The translations under genes and the position numbers were made by a program. Positions 7,586 through 13,979 of a stretch of DNA of 14,671 bases are shown piece by piece (positions within the stretch are counted from its first letter, which is position 1; each line of letters begins with the position of its first letter). Source of the stretch: an uncultured Lachnospiraceae bacterium (GTDB lineage Bacteria; Bacillota; Clostridia; Lachnospirales; Lachnospiraceae); the NCBI GenBank assembly GCA_902783445.1, contig CACZQX010000018.1, forward strand, positions 1-14,671. The letters are read 5' to 3'. The notes under the pieces were generated by a model. That model searched no databases. It was not told the origin of the DNA and saw only the letters and a list, made by a program, of their open reading frames with translations.

Positions 7586-8179
7586 ATGTCAAATATATAT
7601 TTTATTGTGGGGAAAAGCTCAACGGGAAAAGATACAATATTTGCCCACTTAATGGATAATGAAACGTTGAGACTCAGAAAAGTCGTCAGCTATACGACTC
7701 GTCCCATGAGGGAGTCGGAGGAAGACGGCCGTGAGTATTATTTTGTAAGCGAAGACAAAATGAAGGAAATGGAAAAAGACGGTGTGGTTATTGAAAGACG
7801 CACTTATCATACAATCAACGGTGATTGGCACTATTTCCTTGCGGATGACGGACAGATAAAACTTGGCAAACATAATTATCTCGTCATCGGAACACTTGAA
7901 TCCTACAGGCAGGTCAGAGACTATTTTGGGGCGGAACATGTTTGTCCCATATATATAGAGGTAGACGATGGCATACGCTTGCAGCGTGCAATAAACAGAG
8001 AACACCAACAAAAAGAGCCGAATTTCGATGAGGTATGCAGACGATACTTGGCGGATCAGGCAGATTTCAGTGAAGAAGCCATAAAGGCAGCAGGCATAAC
8101 AAAGCGCTATGTAAATGATAGCTTGGTGGACTGTTTAAAAGAGATTGAGAAGGATATTTCAGATGGAAATTCGCGTTAA
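7586..8179 (+). CDS. Guanylate-kinase-like P-loop protein (divergent)
   Basis: This is a 197-residue nucleoside monophosphate kinase fold protein related to guanylate kinase. The P-loop is GKSSTGKD (9-16), where normal Gmk has GPSGVGKS. TTRPMR (38-42) followed by DGREYYFVS (47-55) matches the GMP-binding segment, and RLQRAINR (131-138) resembles the lid arginines. However, the YGT motif that helps recognise guanine reads HYF (82-84), and the usual DXQG segment is replaced by VIGTLESY (100-107). Base specificity may therefore differ, and it is unlikely to be the cell's essential Gmk. It precedes yaaR-holB, the place held by tmk-yaaQ in Bacillus. The Shine-Dalgarno site is weak: GGGGA lies 13 bases from the ATG. 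The end overlaps the yaaR start by 17 bases, suggesting coupled translation. Confidence 0.8.
   Translation: MSNIYFIVGKSSTGKDTIFAHLMDNETLRLRKVVSYTTRPMRESEEDGREYYFVSEDKMKEMEKDGVVIERRTYHTINGDWHYFLADDGQIKLGKHNYLVIGTLESYRQVRDYFGAEHVCPIYIEVDDGIRLQRAINREHQQKEPNFDEVCRRYLADQADFSEEAIKAAGITKRYVNDSLVDCLKEIEKDISDGNSR
8149..8154 (+). promoter_or_regulatory. Shine-Dalgarno site that sets the yaaR start
   Basis: GAAGGA lies eight bases before the ATG at 8163, inside the end of the preceding gene. An in-frame TTG at 8145 lies upstream of this site and has no comparable signal, so 8163 is preferred. Confidence 0.65.
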
Positions 8180-8603
8180 TGAAACAAATCCTATTAACCA
8201 GGTTGAACAAACAGCCAAAGTAAGTGAAGGGGACACAGCTTTCAAGTTTGAGCTTTTAAGCAAAATCTCCGAAGCGGATGTTCAGGAAAAAGTAACCGCC
8301 CTTATGAATGAAATAAGCGAGCAGGGAAAAAAGATTTCCAAAAAAACCGACATCCGGGAAATGAAGCACTACAGAGAGCTTATAAAGACTTTTTTAAACG
8401 AGATTGTTTTTCGCTCCCATGAGTTTTCAAGGCAAAACTTCTTGGACAGAAAGGGAAGACACAGGGTTTACGGCATCGTAAAACTCATAGATACCAATCT
8501 TGATGAATTGGCAAAAGAGCTTATTAAAGATGAGAAGGATAATATCAAAATCTTAAGCTTGGTTGATGAGATAAAGGGTTTACTTTTAGACATAATCACA
8601 TAA
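8163..8603 (+). CDS. yaaR: YaaR family protein (DUF327)
   Basis: This 146-residue, mostly alpha-helical, charged protein belongs to the DUF327/YaaR family found next to holB in many Firmicutes. Its biochemical role is not established. Family-like features are the segment around ISKKTDIREMKHYRELIKTF (about residues 57-76), the RSHEFSRQNFLDRKGRHRVY stretch (84-103) and a helical C-terminus with IKGLLLDI. There is no signal peptide or membrane segment. I chose ATG 8163 because the protein then begins MEIRVNE and has a proper ribosome site. The start overlaps the preceding kinase-like gene by 17 bases and the stop is 21 bases before holB, so it is an interior operon gene. Confidence 0.88.
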   Translation: MEIRVNETNPINQVEQTAKVSEGDTAFKFELLSKISEADVQEKVTALMNEISEQGKKISKKTDIREMKHYRELIKTFLNEIVFRSHEFSRQNFLDRKGRHRVYGIVKLIDTNLDELAKELIKDEKDNIKILSLVDEIKGLLLDIIT

Positions 8604-8624
8604 GACACAAAGGGGAATTGTAAA

Positions 8625-9620
8625 ATGTCAGAATTAAGGAAAATAGTTGGAAACGAAGAGATACTTCTTCACATTAAAAATGCCATAAAAGCCGAAAAGG
8701 TTTCGCATGCTTATGTATTAAACGGCGCAAACGGAATGGGTAAAACCATGATTGCAAATTATTTCGCAACCCTTCTTCAATGTGACGAAAAGGGAGACGA
8801 ACCTTGCGGAAAATGTCATTCCTGCAAGCAAGCCGCATCGGACAACCAGCCGGATATTATATGGGTAAGGCACGAAAGTCCTCTTTCTATCGGTGTAAGA
8901 GATATAATCGGACAGGTTGTTGAAGACGTGCAGATTAAGCCATACAGCAGTCCATATAAGATTTATATCATTGATGAAGCGGAACTCATGACTATAGATG
9001 CACAGAACGCTCTTTTAAAAACACTTGAAGAGCCGCCTGAATATGCGATTATTTTCCTTTTGACAAATAATATAACAGCTTTGTTACCAACGATTTTGTC
9101 TCGTTGCGTAACTTTGAAAATAAAACCGGTTTCTTCGGATGTTATAAAAAAATATCTTATGGAGGAGCACAATGTTCCCGAAAAAATAGCTGATTCTTCG
9201 GTAGCTTTTGCTTACGGAAACATCGGAAAAGCCTTAAGACTTTCAACCGTTGAAGAATTCGGTGAGCTAAAAAGCGAAATGGTTGCCATGATCAGCCATA
9301 TAGAAGATATGGATATCGCCGAGGTTATGGCGGCGGTTAAAAGAGCGGAAAGCTTCCGTCTTGAAATAGGCGACTATTTGGATTTGATAATTGCTTGGTT
9401 CAGAGATGTGCTTTTGTATAAGGCATCCCAAAAAGTTGACCAGTTGATTTTTAAAGAAGAAATAAACGAAATTAAGAAACAGGCAGCAATTGCCTCCTAC
9501 GCGGGAATAGGAGATATTATTTCCAGCGTGGAAAAAGCTAAAGAAAGATTAAAAGCAAATGTAAGTTTTTCGCTTGTAATAGAGCTTTTATACCTTTCCG
9601 TAAGCGAAAATCTTAGATAG
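8625..9620 (+). CDS. holB: DNA polymerase III delta' subunit
   Basis: Delta-prime is a subunit of the clamp loader that places the beta sliding clamp on primed DNA. The 331-residue AAA+ protein has an intact Walker A, GANGMGKT (34-41), a four-cysteine zinc module (Cys53, 61, 64 and 67), Walker B IIDEAE (115-120), the LLKTLEEPP segment (130-138) and the SRC motif (159-161). The SRC arginine is characteristic of clamp-loader subunits that serve the neighbouring ATP site. Unlike E. coli delta-prime, the nucleotide-binding loop looks functional, as in many Firmicutes. The C-terminal third is helical, matching the collar domain. AGGGGA lies upstream of the ATG. It lies 21 bases after yaaR and 14 before ricT, the conserved Firmicutes order. 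DnaX would be longer, so delta-prime is the better call. Confidence 0.94.
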   Translation: MSELRKIVGNEEILLHIKNAIKAEKVSHAYVLNGANGMGKTMIANYFATLLQCDEKGDEPCGKCHSCKQAASDNQPDIIWVRHESPLSIGVRDIIGQVVEDVQIKPYSSPYKIYIIDEAELMTIDAQNALLKTLEEPPEYAIIFLLTNNITALLPTILSRCVTLKIKPVSSDVIKKYLMEEHNVPEKIADSSVAFAYGNIGKALRLSTVEEFGELKSEMVAMISHIEDMDIAEVMAAVKRAESFRLEIGDYLDLIIAWFRDVLLYKASQKVDQLIFKEEINEIKKQAAIASYAGIGDIISSVEKAKERLKANVSFSLVIELLYLSVSENLR

Positions 9621-9634
9621 ATTAGGAGAGATAT

Positions 9635-10552
9635 ATGGTAAACGTAGTCGGTGTCAGATTCAGAAGAGTGGGAAAAATCTATTATTTTGACCCATTGGAT
9701 TTGGACATAAAATTAAATGACCATGTTATTGTTGAAACAGCAAGAGGCGTGGAATACGGAACGATAGTTCTTGAAAAAAGACAGATGGAGGATGATAAGG
9801 TTTTTCAGCCTTTGAAACCTGTACTCAGAATCGCAACGGCCGATGATGACAAGAAAGAAGAGGCAAATAAGCAAAAAGAAAAGAAAGCTTTCGATATTTG
9901 TCTCGAAAAGATAGCAAAACACGGCCTTGAAATGAAATTAATCGATGTTGAATATACATTTGATAACAACAAGGTTCTTTTCTATTTTACGGCGGATGGA
10001 AGAATCGACTTCAGAGAGCTGGTAAAAGACCTTGCAAGTGTATTTAAGACACGTATCGAACTTAGACAGATAGGTGTTAGAGATGAGACAAAAGTTGTGG
10101 GCGGATACAGCATTTGCGGACGCGAACTTTGTTGTCATGCCCATCTTTCCGAGTTTATTCCGGTATCCATCAGGATGGCAAAAGAGCAAAATCTTTCACT
10201 TAATCCGACAAAAATATCCGGTGTATGCGGAAGACTTATGTGCTGTTTAAAACATGAGCAGGAAACATATGAATACTTAAACTCAAAGCTTCCTAACGTA
10301 GGGGATACGGTTACAACACCGGACCGCCTTAAAGGTGAAGTTGTAAGCGTTGGCGTCCTCAGACAAATGGTTAAGGTTTTGATTGAAGTTAACGGTGAAA
10401 AAGATTTAAGAGATTATCATTCGGATGAGCTTAAATTCGTTCACAGAAAAACAAAAGCAGCCGAACAACAGCTTACCAAAGAGGAAATGCGAGAGTTGGA
10501 AGCTTTGGAGAAACAGGAAAAACAGGAAGGAAAATCGAAGTTTGAAGATTGA
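9635..10552 (+). CDS. ricT: RicT (YaaT) PSP1-domain iron-sulfur protein
   Basis: This is the PSP1-domain protein known in Bacillus subtilis as YaaT/RicT. There it joins RicA and RicF in a complex that promotes RNase Y processing of mRNA and affects phosphorelay, biofilm and sporulation. The 305-residue protein opens with VVGVRFRRVGKIYYFDP and has the conserved cysteine groups CGRELCC (161-167) and CGRLMCC (198-204), which bind iron-sulfur in the family. A lysine-rich linker (about 70-85) and a charged C-terminal tail (about 280-305) are probably disordered. AGGAGAG lies just before the ATG. Its last 11 bases overlap the TTG start of the methyltransferase gene. YabA, which follows this gene in Bacillus, is absent here. 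Whether RicA and RicF exist in this organism cannot be seen. Confidence 0.94.
   Translation: MVNVVGVRFRRVGKIYYFDPLDLDIKLNDHVIVETARGVEYGTIVLEKRQMEDDKVFQPLKPVLRIATADDDKKEEANKQKEKKAFDICLEKIAKHGLEMKLIDVEYTFDNNKVLFYFTADGRIDFRELVKDLASVFKTRIELRQIGVRDETKVVGGYSICGRELCCHAHLSEFIPVSIRMAKEQNLSLNPTKISGVCGRLMCCLKHEQETYEYLNSKLPNVGDTVTTPDRLKGEVVSVGVLRQMVKVLIEVNGEKDLRDYHSDELKFVHRKTKAAEQQLTKEEMRELEALEKQEKQEGKSKFED
10524..10530 (+). promoter_or_regulatory. Shine-Dalgarno site that sets the trmN start
   Basis: AGGAAGG ends 11 bases before the TTG at 10542 and lies within the ricT coding region. Homologues begin just before the KENERIDDL motif, which matches this TTG. An in-frame ATG at 10425 would add 39 residues that only restate ricT coding sequence in another frame. 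Confidence 0.6.
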
Positions 10553-11279
10553 TCTTAAAGAAAATGAGAGAATCGATGACTTAGACATAAAAGATTACAA
10601 GATAATCCAGCATAAAGAAAAATTTTGTTTCGGTATGGATGCCGTGCTTTTGTCAAACTTTGTTAAAGCGACAAAGAAGGACAGGGTAATCGATCTTGGC
10701 ACGGGAACCGGCGTGATTCCCATTTTGCTTGAGGCTAAAGAAAAGGGGAGCGAATTTGTTGCCGTGGAAGTACAAGAAGAAAGTGCGGACATGGCAAGAC
10801 GAAGCGTAGCCTTAAACGATCTTAGCGACAAAATAGATGTTGTTTGTATGGATTTAAAGGAAGCAAGCAATCATTTCGGAAAAGCCGTTTTTGATGTTGT
10901 TACCACAAATCCGCCATATATGACCATGAAGGGCGGACTTAAAAATCCCAATGAAGCAAAGGCGATAGCAAGACACGAAATTTTATGTACATTGTCGGAT
11001 GTTATAAAAGCATCCACCAATCTTTTAAAACCGGGAGGAAGGCTCTTTATGGTACACAGACCAAACCGACTTCCCGAAATTTTTGAAGAATTGAAAGCCA
11101 ACAATATGGGGGCTAAAAGGATACAATTTGTTTACCCTTATGCGGGAGCAAAGGCAAATATGCTTTTGATAGAAGCTGTAAGAGGAGCCAAACCCGAGTT
11201 TAATGTTATGGAAGCTCTTATTATTTATAACGAAAAGGGCGAATATACATCTCAGGTTCTGGAAATATACGGAAAGTAG
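10542..11279 (+). CDS. trmN: tRNA1(Val) adenine-N6-methyltransferase-like protein (YabB)
   Basis: This SAM-dependent methyltransferase of the TrmN6/YabB family in E. coli adds an N6-methyl group to A37 of one valine tRNA. The target in Firmicutes is less certain. The 245-residue protein begins with KENERIDDL, then KFCFGMDAVLLSNF (27-40), the SAM motif DLGTGTG (51-57), an acidic ribose contact near EVQ (76-78) and the catalytic NPPY (123-126) of N6-adenine methyltransferases. KPGGRLFMVHRP lies in the later core strand. I place the start at TTG 10542, overlapping the end of ricT by 11 bases. A longer reading from ATG 10425 is less likely. It is 12 bases before rsmI, so two RNA methyltransferases are adjacent. 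It could alternatively be annotated HemK-like, but there is no release-factor methylase N-terminal domain. Confidence 0.88.
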   Translation: MKIDLKENERIDDLDIKDYKIIQHKEKFCFGMDAVLLSNFVKATKKDRVIDLGTGTGVIPILLEAKEKGSEFVAVEVQEESADMARRSVALNDLSDKIDVVCMDLKEASNHFGKAVFDVVTTNPPYMTMKGGLKNPNEAKAIARHEILCTLSDVIKASTNLLKPGGRLFMVHRPNRLPEIFEELKANNMGAKRIQFVYPYAGAKANMLLIEAVRGAKPEFNVMEALIIYNEKGEYTSQVLEIYGK

Positions 11280-11291
11280 CGAGCAATTGTA

Positions 11292-12143
11292 ATGGAAAAA
11301 GGAAAGCTTTATTTATGTGCCACCCCAATCGGAAATCTTGATGATATTACCATCAGAGTTTTGAATACCTTAAAAAGCGTAGATTTAATCGCAGCAGAGG
11401 ACACAAGGCACAGTATAAAGCTTCTTAATCATTTTGAAATAAAAAAGCCCATGACAAGTTACCACGAGTATAATAAGGTGGAAAAAGCAATAGAACTTGT
11501 GGATAAAATGCTTGACGGGGCAAACATAGCTTTGATAACCGATGCGGGAACTCCGGGCATATCAGATCCGGGAGAGGAATTGGTGCGACGTTCTTTAGAT
11601 GCGGGAGTGAGCGTAACATCGCTGCCGGGAGCATGCGCGGGAATAGTGGCGCTTACATCCTCCGGGCAAAAAACAAGACGCTTTTGTTTTGAAGGTTTCT
11701 TGCCAACGGACAAAAAGGAGCTTGAGCAGGTTCTGAATAATTTAAAAGAAGAAACAAGAACCATCATTTTACACGAAGCTCCGCATCATCTTCTAAGAAC
11801 ATTAAAACTTTTGTATGAAAATCTCGGCAACAGAAGCATTTCCATTTGCAGAGAGCTTACGAAAAAGTTTGAAGAAATAGAGAAAACAGATATTGAAAGC
11901 GCCATAAAAAAATACGGGGAAAAGGAGCCGAAAGGTGAATTTGTCCTTGTTATAGAGGCAAAATCCTTTGAAGAAAAAATAAAAGAAGAGCAGGAATCTT
12001 GGAAAGAAACGGAGATTTCAAAGCATATAGAGTTTTATTTAAATCAAGGGATTGATAAAAAAGAAGCATTTAAATTGGTAGCGAAAGATAGGGGAATCTC
12101 AAAAAGAGATGTCTACAGCTACTATGAGGAAAACATGAAATAG
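11292..12143 (+). CDS. rsmI: 16S rRNA (cytidine(1402)-2'-O)-methyltransferase
   Basis: RsmI methylates the 2'-hydroxyl of C1402 in the decoding centre of 16S rRNA using SAM. The 283-residue protein shows the tetrapyrrole-methylase-type fold: ATPIGNLDDIT (10-20), AEDTRHS (35-41), SYHEYN (56-61), ITDAGTPGISDPG (82-94), LPGACA (110-115), EGFLP and EAPHHL. The C-terminal part has RELTKKFEE, KGEFVLVI and a helical tail ending in KDRGISKRDVY, typical of RsmI. EAPHHL has His where most family members have Arg, a mild difference. The ATG lies 12 bases after the trmN stop. No strong Shine-Dalgarno site is visible, so expression may rely partly on coupling with trmN. Length and motifs leave little doubt. 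Confidence 0.95.
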   Translation: MEKGKLYLCATPIGNLDDITIRVLNTLKSVDLIAAEDTRHSIKLLNHFEIKKPMTSYHEYNKVEKAIELVDKMLDGANIALITDAGTPGISDPGEELVRRSLDAGVSVTSLPGACAGIVALTSSGQKTRRFCFEGFLPTDKKELEQVLNNLKEETRTIILHEAPHHLLRTLKLLYENLGNRSISICRELTKKFEEIEKTDIESAIKKYGEKEPKGEFVLVIEAKSFEEKIKEEQESWKETEISKHIEFYLNQGIDKKEAFKLVAKDRGISKRDVYSYYEENMK

Positions 12144-12161
12144 CAAGGGAGGTTTTTTGTT

Positions 12162-12881
12162 ATGGATGAGGCAGTAGCAAAACTTAAAAAAATCGTTGAC
12201 GAAAGTGACAATATTGTATTTTTCGGAGGTGCCGGAGTATCCACGGAAAGCAATATTCCGGATTTTAGAAGTGTAGACGGGCTTTACAATCAAAAATACA
12301 AATATCCACCCGAAAGAATAATAAGTCATTCTTTCTATATGGACAGAACGGATGAATTTTACGAGTTTTACAAGGACAGAATGCTTTTTCCGGATGCAGA
12401 GCCCAATGCTGCGCATTACAAATTGGCTCAATGGGAAAAAGAAGGAAAATTAAGAGGTGTAATTACTCAAAACATTGACGGACTTCATCAGAAAGCCGGA
12501 AGCGAAAAGGTTTTTGAGCTTCACGGCAGTGTTCTTAGGAACTATTGTACCCATTGCGGAAAGTTTTTCGACCTTGATTATATTATTAAAAGCGATGGCA
12601 TTCCAAAATGCGATGAGTGCGGAAATATTATAAAACCCGACGTTGTTTTATACGAGGAAGGTTTGGATAACGAAGTTATAGGTGCGGCTGTAAGCTTGAT
12701 TAGCAAGGCTGATGTGCTTATTATCGGAGGAACATCTTTGGTTGTTTATCCTGCAGCGGGCCTTATAGATTATTACAGAGGAAACAAGCTTGTCCTTGTA
12801 AATAAGGATGAGACTGCGAGAGATTCAAGAGCGGACCTTATTGTCCATGGCAAGATAGGAGAGATTTTCTCGCAAATCTAG
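12162..12881 (+). CDS. cobB: NAD-dependent protein deacylase, sirtuin family
   Basis: Sirtuins use NAD+ to remove acyl groups from lysines, giving nicotinamide and O-acyl-ADP-ribose. The 239-residue protein is a minimal bacterial form. It has the NAD motif GAGVSTESNIPDFRS (23-37), QNIDGLH (103-109), the catalytic His121 in ELHGS, zinc cysteines 129, 132, 150 and 153, and GGTSLVVYPA (189-198). In gapless alignment to E. coli CobB recalled from memory, the Tyr of the YXXR desuccinylase motif is kept (Tyr67) but Arg becomes Tyr70. Deacetylation is therefore more likely than desuccinylation, an inference. A strong AAGGGAGG (12145-12152) precedes the ATG by nine bases, making this one of the best ribosome sites in the window. 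It lies 18 bases after rsmI. The upstream Nudix hydrolase could act on its ADP-ribose products, but nothing proves a link. Confidence 0.94.
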   Translation: MDEAVAKLKKIVDESDNIVFFGGAGVSTESNIPDFRSVDGLYNQKYKYPPERIISHSFYMDRTDEFYEFYKDRMLFPDAEPNAAHYKLAQWEKEGKLRGVITQNIDGLHQKAGSEKVFELHGSVLRNYCTHCGKFFDLDYIIKSDGIPKCDECGNIIKPDVVLYEEGLDNEVIGAAVSLISKADVLIIGGTSLVVYPAAGLIDYYRGNKLVLVNKDETARDSRADLIVHGKIGEIFSQI

Positions 12882-12886
12882 TCTTT

Positions 12887-12892
12887 AGGAGA
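12887..12892 (+). promoter_or_regulatory. Shine-Dalgarno site supporting a GTG start
   Basis: AGGAGA lies five bases before GTG 12898, just after the sirtuin stop. It supports GTG as the true start of the coiled-coil protein; there is no in-frame ATG until residue 39. Confidence 0.65.
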
Positions 12893-12897
12893 TAGTT

Positions 12898-13965
12898 GTG
12901 TACGAAATACTTGATTGCGGCTTAGAAAAAATCGAAGAAATTATAGACGTTGTAAAAGAATCGGATAATTATAAAAAAAGGCTTTTGGCCATAAAGCTTT
13001 CGTCTCAAAGAATGGAGAAAGAGCTTGCCATTTTGCATAAAAAAATAGAAGGCAAGAAAAAATCCGAAATAGAAATGCGCCGTGCAGAGCTTGAAAAAAG
13101 CTTTAACGACGAAATAAGCGCTAATGATAAAAACGTTCATTTGCGAAAAAACGAGAAAAAAAGAGCGCTTAAGGCTGCAATTGACGTAAAAATCGCAAAA
13201 GAAGAAGATAAGATTAAGATAGAACAGCAAAAATTAAACGAAAGCATTATAGATATTTTAAAATCCAGATATGTTCCCAAAATATGCTGCAATTCAATAT
13301 ACAAAGCCTTGTATTTTCCAAGGACTGTAAAAGATTATGGCATTCTTTTCATAAGCTTAATAGTGGCATTTGGTGCAATACCGAATTTGGCCTGTATATT
13401 CCTACCTTTGCCGGCTCTTGCAAAAGCATTTATTTATCTTGCAATAGCCATATTCTTTTTGATAGTTTACGGTTATTTTTATTTTAAAACAAAGATTAAA
13501 TATGCCGATGTATTCAACGAAGTTCGACATCTTTACGATTTGGATGCCTTGCTTGATTCAAAGAGGCTTAAACTAAAGAAAAATATCAAAAAAGACGGGG
13601 AAATCAGCGAATATAATTTGGTGTCGTTTGATGAAGAGATAAAAGCCATAAATGAGGAAATCGACAGACTTTCCAATGTAAAAGAAGCGGAGCTTAAGAA
13701 GTTTGATGAGCAGACTTCAAAAGAGATTATCCGCGAAATAGACAAATATTATGAAGCCGAGATTGCGGCCAAAAACAAAGAAATCGAAGATGCAAAGTCC
13801 GAATTTGACAATATAAGCAGTAAACAAAAGGATTTGCTTGTTGTTATGACATCGGAGTATGAAGTTCCTTTGGGAAAAGAAAACCTGAACTTGAAGAAGC
13901 TGCAAAAAATCAAGCAAATGCTTGAAGAAGGCAAAGCAGCAAGCATCGGAGAAGCTATCAGATAA
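12898..13965 (+). CDS. Unrecognised coiled-coil protein with two central membrane helices
   Basis: I do not recognise this 355-residue protein as a named family. Residues 1-120 are highly charged and rich in Lys and Glu, with heptad-like spacing consistent with a coiled coil. Two hydrophobic segments follow, about 148-169 and 173-196, separated by a very short turn, and would form a membrane hairpin. A second long charged helical region (about 205-315) follows. Both long arms should lie on the same side of the membrane, most likely the cytoplasm given the many lysines near the helices. The C-terminus (327-355) has the pattern L..I..MLEEGKAASIGEAI, which resembles a small helical tail seen in other Firmicutes proteins of unknown role. 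It starts at GTG with AGGAGA upstream, 16 bases after the sirtuin, and is followed 14 bases later by a membrane protein gene. A scaffold or envelope role is possible but unproven. Confidence 0.8.
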   Translation: MYEILDCGLEKIEEIIDVVKESDNYKKRLLAIKLSSQRMEKELAILHKKIEGKKKSEIEMRRAELEKSFNDEISANDKNVHLRKNEKKRALKAAIDVKIAKEEDKIKIEQQKLNESIIDILKSRYVPKICCNSIYKALYFPRTVKDYGILFISLIVAFGAIPNLACIFLPLPALAKAFIYLAIAIFFLIVYGYFYFKTKIKYADVFNEVRHLYDLDALLDSKRLKLKKNIKKDGEISEYNLVSFDEEIKAINEEIDRLSNVKEAELKKFDEQTSKEIIREIDKYYEAEIAAKNKEIEDAKSEFDNISSKQKDLLVVMTSEYEVPLGKENLNLKKLQKIKQMLEEGKAASIGEAIR

Positions 13966-13970
13966 GGTGG
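13964..13970 (+). promoter_or_regulatory. Shine-Dalgarno site for the right-edge gene
   Basis: AAGGTGG overlaps the stop codon of the preceding gene and lies nine bases before GTG 13980. It supports the start chosen for the partial membrane protein. Confidence 0.6.
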
Positions 13971-13979
13971 AATTTTTAA

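Noticed and set aside
8145..8162. TTG start six codons earlier for yaaR
   Set aside because: There is no Shine-Dalgarno site before it; ATG 8163 has GAAGGA at good spacing.
10425..10541. N-terminal extension of the tRNA methyltransferase to an ATG at 10425
   Set aside because: It would overlap ricT by 128 bases, has no family similarity, and TTG 10542 has a ribosome site and matches the family start.
11459..11767. 102-residue minus-strand open frame inside rsmI
   Set aside because: It is the complement of conserved RsmI coding sequence and its composition follows the sense gene.
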